From: Planctomycetaceae bacterium
GTDB taxonomy: Bacteria > Planctomycetota > PLA2
DNA length: 49,421 nucleotides
Reading direction: 5' to 3'
Assembly: GCA_011525755.1 (NCBI GenBank)
Contig: WYBS01000005.1
Coordinates: 1-49,421, forward strand
Shown one piece after another: positions 1-7,842 of the stretch (position 1 is the first letter of the stretch; each line of letters begins with the position of its first letter). Under the pieces are notes generated by a model, which had not been told where the DNA came from, did not search any database, and saw only the letters and a list, made by a program, of their open reading frames with translations. Both the position numbers and the translations under genes were made by a program.

Positions 1-662
1 ACGACCGCGCGGAATGCCTTCTCCGCGAGGTCCGTGCGGCCGTCCGCGCGCAGCAGGAGCCCGTCGAGGTACTGGAGACGCGCCTTCGCCTCGCGCTCCT
101 CGCGCTCGATCCTCTCCTTCTGCGCGGCGTCGCGGCGGAGCTCGCGGAGGTCCATGATCGCCTCCTTCCCGACCTCGAGATCCTTGTACTGCGTCGCGAG
201 CAGCAGCAGCAGCTCCACCCCCTCGTCCGGACGCGAGCCGCGCACGAGGAGCCGCGCGCTGCCGAGGATCTCCGTGCCCTTCACCTCGAGGTCGTGGATC
301 TTCTGCTCCGCGACCAGGCGCGCGGGGTCGTCCTTCCTGCCCGCCTTCGAGAGGCGGCGCAGGTCCTTCACGGCCGCGGGGACGTGGTCGAGGTCGAGGA
401 GCTTGCCGACGCGCGCGAGCGCCTCCTTGTCCGCGGGGCGGATCTCGCCCGGATCGGCCTTCGACGGCGGGAACCGGAAGTCGTTCCGCGCGTACTCGAG
501 GCCGCGCTGGTTGCGGGGGCCTCCGCCGCGCGGGTTGATGTGGCAGTAGCCGCACGCCTTCGCCTCCTTCCGCGCGAACTCCGGCCGCGCGGAGGCCGGC
601 CGGCTGCCCGTCGCGAAGAGGAACGCCGCGTAGACCGCGAGAAGGAGGAGCGTGCCCCGCAC
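1..662 (-). CDS. Secreted protein with one CxxCH motif (partial)
   Basis: The gene starts at a GTG (660-662) and runs off the left edge, so its C-terminus is missing. The first 25 or so residues form a signal peptide. A CGYCH motif follows at residues 37-41 with a glycine-rich stretch after it, which is the form of a c-type heme site, or possibly a metal-binding CxxC-H. The rest is charged and helical, probably repeat-like or coiled coil. It lies 9 bases after the stop of the lipoprotein gene at 672-1028, so the two are probably one transcript. I recognise no named family. A periplasmic monoheme protein is the best guess, and heme attachment is not proven by one short motif. Confidence 0.6.
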   Translation of the reverse strand, partial: MRGTLLLLAVYAAFLFATGSRPASARPEFARKEAKACGYCHINPRGGGPRNQRGLEYARNDFRFPPSKADPGEIRPADKEALARVGKLLDLDHVPAAVKDLRRLSKAGRKDDPARLVAEQKIHDLEVKGTEILGSARLLVRGSRPDEGVELLLLLATQYKDLEVGKEAIMDLRELRRDAAQKERIEREEREAKARLQYLDGLLLRADGRTDLAEKAFRAV

Positions 663-671
663 CCCCCGAGT

Positions 672-1028
672 CTACCGCGGCGTCAGCGCGCCTTCGTGCC
701 AGGCGTAGCGGCTGCCCGGCGGCAGCGACGCGAGGGCATGGTCGGCCATCGCGCTCCCCTGCCGGATCACGATGCGCTCCTTGTCGGCGCGCACCCGGAG
801 CCCGCCCGCGCCGGCGAGCGCCACCTCCTCCTTCGCGATCCGGCCGCGCATCCAGTCGACCCCCTCGAAGACGAACAGCCGGCCCTCGACCGAGAGCGTC
901 GCCGTCGAGCCCTGGATGTCCAAGGAGGAGCGCTCGAGGCTCCAGCTCCCGTTGAGGCCGGGCTGGCGGTCCACCGTCACGAAGTCCGCAGCGCAGCCGG
1001 CGAGGAGGAGGGGGAGGAGGACACGCAC
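672..1028 (-). CDS. Small predicted lipoprotein
   Basis: A 118-residue protein from a GTG start. The N-terminus MRVLLPLLLAGCAAD is a lipoprotein signal with lipobox LLAGC, so lipidation at Cys 12 is expected. The rest looks like a short beta-rich domain with no family I can name. It is divergent from the lpxA-like gene at 1054 with only 25 bases between start codons. A TAGAAT box reading toward it (1043-1038) overlaps the TACAAT box of the other gene. Its stop lies 9 bases before the GTG of the CxxCH protein. Function unknown; an outer-membrane or periplasmic accessory role is only inferred from the lipobox. Confidence 0.6.
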   Translation of the reverse strand: MRVLLPLLLAGCAADFVTVDRQPGLNGSWSLERSSLDIQGSTATLSVEGRLFVFEGVDWMRGRIAKEEVALAGAGGLRVRADKERIVIRQGSAMADHALASLPPGSRYAWHEGALTPR

Positions 1029-1037
1029 GGGACGGGG

Positions 1038-1047
1038 ATTCTACAAT
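1038..1047. promoter_or_regulatory. Overlapping divergent -10 boxes
   Basis: The ten bases ATTCTACAAT read as TACAAT on the plus strand (1042-1047) and as TAGAAT on the minus strand (1043-1038). The plus box is 6 bases before the GTG at 1054, and the minus box is 9 bases before the GTG ending at 1028. This would be a bidirectional promoter giving leaderless or nearly leaderless mRNAs. No good -35 is visible on either side. Confidence 0.55.
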
Positions 1048-1053
1048 CCGCGG

Positions 1054-1848
1054 GTGCGCATCCACGCGACCGCCATCGTCGACCCGGGCGCCAGGCTCGG
1101 CGCGGACGTCGAGGTCGGGCCCTACGCCGTGATCGGGAAGGACGTCGTCGTCGGCGCGCGGACGAGGATCGGCCCGCACGCGTGCCTCATGGGGCCGCTC
1201 GAGATCGGCGAGGACAACGTGATCTGCTTCAGCGCGGCGCTCGGCCACGACCCGCAGATCAAGGGAAGGGGGGGGGATTGGGGGGCGACGCGGATCGGCA
1301 GCCGGAACGTCTTCCGCGAGTTCAGCCAGGTGCACCGTTCGATGAAGCCCGACGGCGTGACGCTCGTCGGCGACGACGGCTTGTTCATGGCGGCCTCGCA
1401 CGTCGGCCACGACTGCGTGATCGGGAACAACATCGTGCTCTGCAACGGCGTGCTGCTCTCGGGGCACGTCGAGGTCGGCGACCGCGTGTTCTTCTCCGGC
1501 AACTCCGCCATCCACCAGTTCGCCCGGGTCGGCGAGCTGGCCATGATCGGGGGGCTCACGGGGATCAGCCGCGACGTGCCGCCCTACTGCATGGTCGTCG
1601 GCGACCGGCCGCGGACGCTCACCGGCCTCAACCGCGTCGGCCTGAAGCGCGCGGGGATCCCGGCCGCGTCCGTCGATGCGATCAAGGACGCGTTCCGCGC
1701 GCTCTTCCGCACCGAGGGTCCGCTCAAGGAGCGGCTCGCGCTCGTGCGGCGGACGACGCCCGAGGTGGAGCGGCTCCTCGCCTTCGTCCTCTCGAGCCGG
1801 CGCGGCGTCATCGGACTCGCGGCCGGCGCCGACGAGGAGGAGCGGTAG
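1054..1848 (+). CDS. lpxA: Acyl-[ACP]-UDP-N-acetylglucosamine O-acyltransferase (LpxA family)
   Basis: 264 residues, against about 262 for LpxA, which transfers a hydroxyacyl chain from ACP to UDP-GlcNAc as the first step of lipid A synthesis in the cytoplasm. The protein is made of isoleucine-patch hexapeptide repeats (left-handed beta helix). It carries AASHVGHDCVIGNN, matching the LpxA segment with the catalytic histidine, and FREFSQVHRS, matching the usual IRE..TIHRG segment. The C-terminus has the typical GLNRVGLKRAGI helix. A G-rich insertion near residues 70-77 (DNA 1261-1286) lengthens one loop. The GTG at 1054 gives the family length and sits 6 bases behind a TACAAT box. Other lipid A genes are not in the window. 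Confidence 0.85.
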   Translation: MRIHATAIVDPGARLGADVEVGPYAVIGKDVVVGARTRIGPHACLMGPLEIGEDNVICFSAALGHDPQIKGRGGDWGATRIGSRNVFREFSQVHRSMKPDGVTLVGDDGLFMAASHVGHDCVIGNNIVLCNGVLLSGHVEVGDRVFFSGNSAIHQFARVGELAMIGGLTGISRDVPPYCMVVGDRPRTLTGLNRVGLKRAGIPAASVDAIKDAFRALFRTEGPLKERLALVRRTTPEVERLLAFVLSSRRGVIGLAAGADEEER

Positions 1849-1853
1849 CTTCC

Positions 1854-2603
1854 GTGTCCGAGGAGATCTTCGACCGCCTCGACGCGCTCGCGGACGAGGG
1901 CGAGCTCGAGGCCGTGGAGGCGGAGGCGCTGAAGGCGATCCGGCGCGAGAAGGACCCGCGCGACCTGTGGCGCTACGTGGCGTGGGCGCGGCTCGAGCTC
2001 GACCGCCTCGACGACGCGCTCATTGCCGCGCGGTCGGGCGAGGACCCGCTCCTCGAGGGGAAGGCGCTCTTCCACCTCTGGCGCTTCAAGGAGGCGGAGA
2101 AGGCGCTCGCGCGCGTGCACGGCGGCCTCGAGGACGAGGCGGAGGCCGAGTGGTACCGGGGCGTCCTCGAGGAGTTCCGTGGCGGCGACGGCGCCGCGCG
2201 GTTCCGCCGGGCGGCGAAGCTCGCGCCGCGCCTCTTCGAGGAGCCCGCGCGGCTCACGGACGCGGAGATCGACGAGGTCGTCCGGAAGGCGAAGGCGGAC
2301 CTCCCCGCGCCGGTCGCGCGCGCGGTCGAGGAGACCGCGATCGAGGTCCTTCCCCTCCCCCGGCCCCACCCCGACGTCGACCCGCTGACGCTCGGGCTCT
2401 ACATCGGCAAGGGCCTTCTCGAGCGGAGCATCGACGACGGCATGGACCTCCCGCCGAAGATCGAGCTCTACCGGAGGAACATCGAGCGCATCGCGCGCGA
2501 CCGCGACGAGGCGATCGACGAGCTCCGGATCACGCTGCTCCACGAGATCGGCCACCACGTCGGCATGGACGAGGAGCAGATCGATGGCGCGGGGTACGGG
2601 TAG
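1854..2603 (+). CDS. TPR-like protein with C-terminal zincin (HEIGHH) domain
   Basis: 249 residues from a GTG 5 bases after the lpxA stop, so probably co-transcribed. The first ~130 residues are helical and TPR-like (LEAVEAEALKAI, then repeated ALF/AEKAL helices). The C-terminal ~110 residues resemble the minimal zincin family (Zincin_1). They include LTLGLYIGKGLLER and end with a HExxH site in TLLHEIGHHVGMDEEQ at about residues 227-242, where His 230, His 234 and a following acidic residue would bind zinc. There is no signal peptide, so it should be cytoplasmic. Its substrate is unknown; the fold assignment is much firmer than the function. Confidence 0.7.
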   Translation: MSEEIFDRLDALADEGELEAVEAEALKAIRREKDPRDLWRYVAWARLELDRLDDALIAARSGEDPLLEGKALFHLWRFKEAEKALARVHGGLEDEAEAEWYRGVLEEFRGGDGAARFRRAAKLAPRLFEEPARLTDAEIDEVVRKAKADLPAPVARAVEETAIEVLPLPRPHPDVDPLTLGLYIGKGLLERSIDDGMDLPPKIELYRRNIERIARDRDEAIDELRITLLHEIGHHVGMDEEQIDGAGYG

Positions 2604-2606
2604 CGT

Positions 2607-5231
2607 CTACCGCTTCGCGGCGGCGAGCGCTTCGCGGATCTCTCTCGCGGCATTGCGGGCCGCGCGGCGCACGTCGGCTTCGTCGATTCCGCCGCCGAGC
2701 CCGATGACGGGGTTGCCGTCCTCGTCCCGCTCGGGCTCCTCCTCCTCCTCCTCGCCGCCGAGCTTCTCGAGCGCGGGGAGCGCCTCCGCCGCGATCGCCC
2801 CGAGCCTGCCCAGCGCCCGGGCCGCGGCGCTTCGCACGTATTCCTTCTCGTCCCCGAGCGCGGCGACGAGGTCCGCCACGTGGGGCCGCGCCGCGTCGCC
2901 GAGTTCGCCCAGGGCCTCGGCCGCGAGGTAGGAGCGTTCCCCCTTCCTCAGCGCCTCCGCGAAGACCGGCGCGAGGCTCGAGGGCTCGCCGCCGAGGTTC
3001 ATGAGCGCGCGCGCGACCTCGACGCGGAGGCCGAGATCGGGAGCGTCGAGCAGCGTCTCGAGCTTCCGCGTCGCCTCCGCGTCCGCGATGCCGATCTCCC
3101 CGAGCGCCTGCGCCGCGGCCTCGCGCGCATCCTCGTCGTCGAGCAGCCGGCAGAGCGCCGGGAGCGCCGTCGCCGCTCCCTTGCCCGCGCGGGCGAGCCC
3201 GCTCGCGGCGGCGCGCCGCACCCACTTCGAGTCGTCTCCGAGGGCCGAGATGAGGGCCTTCACGACCTCCGGGCTCTCTTCCGCCCAGTCGTCCAGCCGC
3301 CGCACGGCGGCCGCCCGGATGCGGGGCTCCTCGTCGCGGAGCGCCGCGAGGAGGACGTCTCGCGCCTCGGCGGGCAGGCCGCCGTAGGGGAGCGCGCCGA
3401 AGGCGGCGAGCCGGACGGCCGGGTCCGGGTCCTCGGTTCCCGCGCGCAGCAGATTCCAGGGGATGAGGTCGCATGCGTCCAGGTCGTCGAGCTCCGTGAA
3501 CGCGTACGCGCGGATCGCGGCGTGCGCGTCCTCGAGCGCCTCGACGAGCCGCGACGTCCGCACGTCCCGGCTCGTCTCGTGCTCCGCCAGCGCGCGCAGG
3601 TACGCGAGGCGCAGCTCCCAGCCGGCGTGATCCGCGAGCCCTTCCACGAGGTCGCCGAGCCTGCCGCGCCGGCCGAGCGCCCGCAGCGCGTCGCAGGCGA
3701 CCGACGCGTCCGGGTCCTCGAGCATCCGCACCAGGGCCGCGTCGATCTCCGGGGCCTGCTTCATGCGCGCGAGGTTGCGCGTCGCGCGCCAGCGTGTTCC
3801 CCAGTGCGGGTCGCCGAGCGCGCCCATGAGCGCCTTCCGCGCCTCGTCGCCCTTCCTCCCGTCCCAAGGGTCCGTGACCTCCGCGCCCCGCATCAGCTCG
3901 AGGACCTCGCGCGCGAGCCGCGCCGCCTGCCCGGGCGCGTCCGCGTCGAGGACCATCGTCTCGAGCACGAGCCGGCCGCGCCGTGCGACGACCGTCTCGA
4001 TCCGCTGACGGACGGCCCCGATCTCGACGGTCTTCACCGCCTCGACGCCGTCCGCCCCCTCGAACGAGACGTCGCGGTACGAGGCGGAGGCGATGCGGAT
4101 CTGCGAGCCCTTCTTCCCGAAGAGCTCGTCCTTCGCCTTCGACGTGAGGACGTCGGCGTCGTAGAGAAGCTTGCCCGCGGCATCGTCGCGCCCGCAGAGG
4201 AAGGCGACCGTCATCTTCGGTTCCCCCGCGGCGACGATCGCGAGCCCCTTGTCGTAGGCGCGCGTGGCCTCCTCGACGACCTCCCGCCCGGCGGGCGAGA
4301 GCGCGGCCCGGAGCGCCGGGAGGCCGAACGGCACCACCTGCGTCGCGCCGCCCCGTTCCGAGAGGAGCCGCTGCACGAGCGAGGAGATGCCGTCGAGGGA
4401 GGTGTCGGGGGCCCGGGGGACCAGGTACTCGTCCGGGTTCGACACGACCCGGAGCGTCTCGGGCGGGCTCAGGAAGATCCTCTCGACCGCCTTCCCGTAG
4501 CCGAGCTTGCTCGCGACCGCGCCGACGAACTTCTCCCCCTCGACGTACGCGAAGGCGAGGTTCGCGCCGACGACCTCCGCGAAGTGGCGCAACGCGGGGT
4601 CCTCGACGCTCGCGGGGACCTCGGTCTGCGTCCGGTCGATCAGCCCGGCCGCGTCGTCGAGGCCGCGCCGCTTCGCCGCGATGCGGCCCACGTACTGCGC
4701 GTGCCCCTCGATGACGGCGCTCCGCGCGGTCAGCTGCTCGACCGACGTCGGGGCGCCGACGAAGCGCGCGAGGCCGAAGCGCCGCGCCTGGAAGACGTGC
4801 ACCATCTCGTGGAGGAGCACGGCGTCGAGCGCGTCCTGCGACAGGAGCGCCTTCCACGACTCGTCCATGGCCGCGATGCGCCGGAAGTTCTCCGGGCAGA
4901 CGTGGATCGCGCCGGTCGAGAGGTCCACCTTGGCGAGGAGGATCCGCGACGCGAGCGCGGCCTCCTGCGCGCACGCCTCGCGGAGCGCCTCGCCGCGCGG
5001 GCCGCCCGAGATCGCCCCGCGCTGCGCCTCGAACTCCTTCGCGAGGAGATCCTTGAGCGCGTCGGACGTGATCACGCGGACGTCGAGGGCGTCGCCGAGC
5101 GGTGCCTCGAGCGCGGCCTCGACGTCGGGCCTCAGCGCCTCGACGCGTGCGCGGAGCGCATCGGCGCCGAAGTCCGCCTCCTGCGCCGACGCGACGGCCG
5201 CGAGGAAGAGGGGGAGGAGCCCGCGCCGCAC
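2607..5231 (-). CDS. Secreted HExxH metallopeptidase-like protein with HEAT repeats
   Basis: 874 residues from a GTG (5229-5231). Residues 1-16 are a signal peptide ending ASAQ. The first ~280 residues form a zincin-like domain with VLLHEMVHVFQ (HEMVH at 141-145) and a possible third ligand in AVIEGHAQYV further on. After a beta-rich middle section, from about residue 430, come many HEAT/armadillo-type helical repeats such as VRRAAASGLARAG and VRSAAARALGRLG. An acidic stretch EEEEEEPERDEDG lies near the C-terminus. The start was chosen for the signal peptide and the TACACT box 7 bases upstream. It is probably a periplasmic scaffold with protease activity. Its target is unknown. Confidence 0.7.
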   Translation of the reverse strand: MRRGLLPLFLAAVASAQEADFGADALRARVEALRPDVEAALEAPLGDALDVRVITSDALKDLLAKEFEAQRGAISGGPRGEALREACAQEAALASRILLAKVDLSTGAIHVCPENFRRIAAMDESWKALLSQDALDAVLLHEMVHVFQARRFGLARFVGAPTSVEQLTARSAVIEGHAQYVGRIAAKRRGLDDAAGLIDRTQTEVPASVEDPALRHFAEVVGANLAFAYVEGEKFVGAVASKLGYGKAVERIFLSPPETLRVVSNPDEYLVPRAPDTSLDGISSLVQRLLSERGGATQVVPFGLPALRAALSPAGREVVEEATRAYDKGLAIVAAGEPKMTVAFLCGRDDAAGKLLYDADVLTSKAKDELFGKKGSQIRIASASYRDVSFEGADGVEAVKTVEIGAVRQRIETVVARRGRLVLETMVLDADAPGQAARLAREVLELMRGAEVTDPWDGRKGDEARKALMGALGDPHWGTRWRATRNLARMKQAPEIDAALVRMLEDPDASVACDALRALGRRGRLGDLVEGLADHAGWELRLAYLRALAEHETSRDVRTSRLVEALEDAHAAIRAYAFTELDDLDACDLIPWNLLRAGTEDPDPAVRLAAFGALPYGGLPAEARDVLLAALRDEEPRIRAAAVRRLDDWAEESPEVVKALISALGDDSKWVRRAAASGLARAGKGAATALPALCRLLDDEDAREAAAQALGEIGIADAEATRKLETLLDAPDLGLRVEVARALMNLGGEPSSLAPVFAEALRKGERSYLAAEALGELGDAARPHVADLVAALGDEKEYVRSAAARALGRLGAIAAEALPALEKLGGEEEEEEPERDEDGNPVIGLGGGIDEADVRRAARNAAREIREALAAAKR

Positions 5232-5238
5232 GCGGGCG

Positions 5239-5244
5239 AGTGTA
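5239..5244 (-). promoter_or_regulatory. TACACT -10 box for the HExxH/HEAT gene
   Basis: Read on the minus strand, TACACT is followed by 7 bases and then the GTG at 5231, so the predicted transcript starts at or next to the start codon. The box lies in the 17-base gap after the stop of the preceding gene. Confidence 0.5.
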
Positions 5245-5248
5245 GCAG

Positions 5249-5605
5249 CTACCCGACGCGCGGCGGCTCGATGCCGAGCTTTCTCGCGTAGACGTCGTTC
5301 AGGCGCTCGCGGAGGCTCGTCCGGAGGAGGTCGAGCGCGCGGCGGACCTTCACGTGGTGCTCGTACGCCTCGACCACGAGGCGGAGGAGCGTCTTTCTGG
5401 ACTCGGGGCCCGCCTCGAGGATGCGGACGATGATCGGGAGCATCCGCTGGCGGAGGTCGGGGTCGCAACCGTAGCGCACCTCGAGCCGCTCGAGGATCCT
5501 GCGCGCGTCGTTCAGGGCGTTCGTGGCCACGAAGGCCCTCTTCGCACGTCGCGTGCCACCGCGGAAGGACGGCCCCCGGAGCCCCCTCGCGTCCACGAAA
5601 CTCAC
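5249..5605 (-). CDS. Small helical protein of unknown function
   Basis: 118 residues. The GTG at 5603-5605 overlaps the TGA of the MEMO-family gene (GTGA), so the two are translationally coupled. The N-terminal ~25 residues are basic and low-complexity and include one copy of the dispersed G-rich 15-mer (RGLRGP). The remainder is a helical bundle rich in Arg, Leu and Glu (ILERLEVRYGCDPDLRQRM, then LRERLNDVYARKLG). There is no signal peptide or transmembrane segment and no motif I recognise. Tight coupling suggests that it works with the MEMO-family protein, but that is inference. Confidence 0.55.
   Translation of the reverse strand: MSFVDARGLRGPSFRGGTRRAKRAFVATNALNDARRILERLEVRYGCDPDLRQRMLPIIVRILEAGPESRKTLLRLVVEAYEHHVKVRRALDLLRTSLRERLNDVYARKLGIEPPRVG
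5572..5586 (-). repeat. Dispersed 15-mer GGGGGCTCCGGGGGC, exact copy
   Basis: Exact copy on the minus strand, inside the N-terminal codons of the gene at 5249-5605. Confidence 0.7.
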
Positions 5606-6819
5606 CGCGGGAAGGCGAGCGCGGCGAACGAGACCACGGATCCGCTCTCGGGGTGGATCCGCCCCTGGCCGTAGCGCAGCAGGTCGCCCTTTCCCTCGCC
5701 GAGACGGAGGGCGACGTAGATGGGCGACACGCCGCAGACGTTTCTCGCGTTGCCGTCTTCCGCGATCGCGGCGAAGAACGCCTCGGCATCCCCGGCCTCG
5801 ACGTGGCCGAGGATCCCCTTGTCGTACTCCTCGAGCCGCCGCTCGGCCGCCTCGTCGAGGCCCTCGGGCCCTTCGTACATGGGCCCCACGTGGGCGAGGT
5901 CGACGCTCGCGAGGACGAGCACGCGCCGGCCGTCCGCCGCGATCGCGTCGCGGAGCGCCTTCACGAACGACTCGACCTCGGGCTCGCTCGCGGGCGACCG
6001 GCGCGCCTCGATGAGGTCGTGGAACGATCCCGCGAGCAGCGGCACGATCGGCGGCGGGTCGTCCGGCCAGAGGTGCGCGAGCCAGAGCGCCTGGAACTCG
6101 ACCGAGTGCTCCTCGCGGTGCACGAGCTGCTCGTCCGTGATGGGGCCGAGGCGCGCCTCGAGCGCGTCCATGAGCCGCGCGTCGTGGCGGACGGTGCCGA
6201 GCGGCGTCGCGAAGTCCTTCCGGCAGGCCGTGAACCGGCGCGTGCCGTGGGCGTGGCGGACGCCGATCACGACCGCCGCGTCGGGGCGGCCCGAGGCCTT
6301 GAGCCGCTGGTGGGCGTGCGCGTAGACCTCGGCGCCGAGGCGGAGGTCGATGTGCGGCGCGATGAGGCGAAGGAGGGGGGCGCGGGGGGAGGAAGGGGCG
6401 AGCGCGAGCATCCCGTCGAGGAAGCGGGACGTCTCGGCGGACTCCTCGGGGTAGGCGGCGCCCGCGTGCGCGGCGGGGCGGAGCGGCGCCCGCTCGAACT
6501 CCTCGCGGCCGCGCAGCTCGGCTTCGTATCGGCCGCCCTCGAGGAGGCAGCAGCGGTCGAGCGTCTCCACGAAGGAGCGGAGGTCGTCGATCGGCACGAT
6601 GCCCGCGCCCGCGTTCAGGAGCTCGAGACGGATGTCCTCGAGCGTGCGGCTGCCGTCGATGCGCTCGAGGATCGGGAGCGCGCCGAGGCCGAACTGCGCG
6701 ACCTCGACGGCGACCGCCTGCGGGTCGTGGACGAGGAGGAGCGGCTCGCCCTCCGGCCCCGCCTCGGCGGCGGCGAACTCGAGATCGGAGCGGAGACGCG
6801 GGCGTGCGGCGCTGTCCAC
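5602..6819 (-). CDS. MEMO-family protein (AmmeMemoRadiSam protein B type) with N-terminal PqqD-like domain
   Basis: 405 residues from a GTG (6817-6819). Residues ~20-100 (LGALPILERIDGSRTLEDI and following) look like a PqqD-type winged-helix peptide-binding domain. The C-terminal ~280 residues are the MEMO fold: LIAPHIDLRLG for the usual PHxGYxYSG, REEHSVEFQALWL for EHSLEVQ, and ASVDLAHVGP for SSDLSHY, so most active-site positions of this extradiol-dioxygenase-like fold are kept. Bacterial MEMO proteins often occur with a radical SAM enzyme and an AMMECR1 protein. Neither is visible here. The biochemical role is not established for the family. A TACAAT box stands 6 bases before the start. Confidence 0.75.
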   Translation of the reverse strand: MDSAARPRLRSDLEFAAAEAGPEGEPLLLVHDPQAVAVEVAQFGLGALPILERIDGSRTLEDIRLELLNAGAGIVPIDDLRSFVETLDRCCLLEGGRYEAELRGREEFERAPLRPAAHAGAAYPEESAETSRFLDGMLALAPSSPRAPLLRLIAPHIDLRLGAEVYAHAHQRLKASGRPDAAVVIGVRHAHGTRRFTACRKDFATPLGTVRHDARLMDALEARLGPITDEQLVHREEHSVEFQALWLAHLWPDDPPPIVPLLAGSFHDLIEARRSPASEPEVESFVKALRDAIAADGRRVLVLASVDLAHVGPMYEGPEGLDEAAERRLEEYDKGILGHVEAGDAEAFFAAIAEDGNARNVCGVSPIYVALRLGEGKGDLLRYGQGRIHPESGSVVSFAALAFPR

Positions 6820-6825
6820 GCGCCG

Positions 6826-6831
6826 ATTGTA
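6826..6831 (-). promoter_or_regulatory. TACAAT -10 box for the MEMO-family gene
   Basis: On the minus strand TACAAT is followed by exactly 6 bases and the GTG at 6819. This predicts a leaderless mRNA and an independent promoter for the genes at 6819-5249. Confidence 0.55.
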
Positions 6832-6838
6832 CTTCCAC

Positions 6839-7840
6839 CTAGCGGGTGAACTTCAACGGCGCGTCGTCGGGCGCTGCCTCCTGGGGCTTCCATTCCGGGA
6901 ACGTCGCGAGGTCGATCTTCCTCGTCTCCGCGCGGCGGATGATCTCGAGGACGCCCGTCTTCTCGTGGAGCTTCTTCAGCTGGATCGGGGAGTCGATCAG
7001 CTCGCCGTCGAGCTTCAGGAGGATGTCCATCCGTCGGATCCCGATCTGCTCGGCGCGCGAGCCGGGGACGACCTGCTGCACGATGAACCCTGCGCCCTCC
7101 GGCAGCTGGAGGTGGAAGCGCAGCTCCTCCGGCGGCGGCGTGACGTTGACGCCGACCCTTCCGCCGCCGTTCCACGTCAGGTCCTGGGCGTTGCCGTCCG
7201 TGACCACCCGTCCCCTCCAGACTCCCCCGAAGTCTCCCCAATTGACCTGGACCGGCGTGGCGGCGACCAGCGGCGCCTGGATCGCGAGCCCCGCCCGGAG
7301 GAACGCGTATTTCTCCTGGAGATCCTTGAGCGTGCCCTGGTCCCTTGTCTCCTCCATGAGCTTGCCGTCGGCATGCCGCTTCGTCGCGGTGAGCTCGTAC
7401 TTCCCGTCCCCGAGGCTCCTGAGCGTGTAGTCGGTGCCGTCCGCGGAGCCCGAGATCGCCTCCGTGCCGAGGCGCAGGGTGCGGAGCCCGGAAGCGAGCG
7501 CCCGGTACTCGCCGAGGTCGGTCCGGATCCGCTCGGCCCTCTCCAGCGCCTCCGCGATGAGAGGGAGGAGCTCGTCGAGGCTCAGGTTCGCCTGCTTCAG
7601 CGCCTCCATTGCGTCCTTGCGCGTCGCCTCGTTCTTCGAGCGGAGCTCGTCGAGGAGACGGTTGAGCTTCGCGCTTACCTCGCGTTGCCGTTCGATCCGC
7701 CGGATCTCCTCCGCGCGCTTCTCGTACGCGCGGACTTCTTCGGCGACCTTGCGTTCCTGCTCCGCGCGGCGCCCCTCCTCGGAGGGCTCCTGCGCGAGGA
7801 GCGGGGCGGCGATGAGCAGAAGGGCGGGAAGGAATCGCAT
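6839..7840 (-). CDS. Secreted coiled-coil protein with C-terminal PDZ domain
   Basis: 333 residues. A signal peptide (MRFLPALLLIAAPLLAQ) is followed by a charged helical or coiled-coil region to about residue 110, a beta-rich middle, and a PDZ domain at about 220-310 (GAGFIVQQVVPGSRAEQIGI, then DILLKLDGELI). No protease triad is present, so it probably binds protein C-termini in the periplasm. I chose the second ATG (7838-7840): AGGAG sits 6 bases before it, while the first ATG (7844-7846) has no room for a ribosome site. It follows the anti-sigma gene with overlap, so it may be a target or sensor of that envelope-stress system. Confidence 0.7.
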   Translation of the reverse strand: MRFLPALLLIAAPLLAQEPSEEGRRAEQERKVAEEVRAYEKRAEEIRRIERQREVSAKLNRLLDELRSKNEATRKDAMEALKQANLSLDELLPLIAEALERAERIRTDLGEYRALASGLRTLRLGTEAISGSADGTDYTLRSLGDGKYELTATKRHADGKLMEETRDQGTLKDLQEKYAFLRAGLAIQAPLVAATPVQVNWGDFGGVWRGRVVTDGNAQDLTWNGGGRVGVNVTPPPEELRFHLQLPEGAGFIVQQVVPGSRAEQIGIRRMDILLKLDGELIDSPIQLKKLHEKTGVLEIIRRAETRKIDLATFPEWKPQEAAPDDAPLKFTR

Positions 7841-7842
7841 GG

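Noticed and set aside
1261-1286. G-run in lpxA as a frameshift or sequencing error
   Set aside because: The frame stays open and LpxA motifs continue correctly on both sides, so it is treated as a loop insertion.
2530-4974. Second long frame inside the HExxH/HEAT gene
   Set aside because: It overlaps a gene with signal peptide, zinc motif and HEAT repeats and shows only repetitive Arg/Gly-rich sequence.
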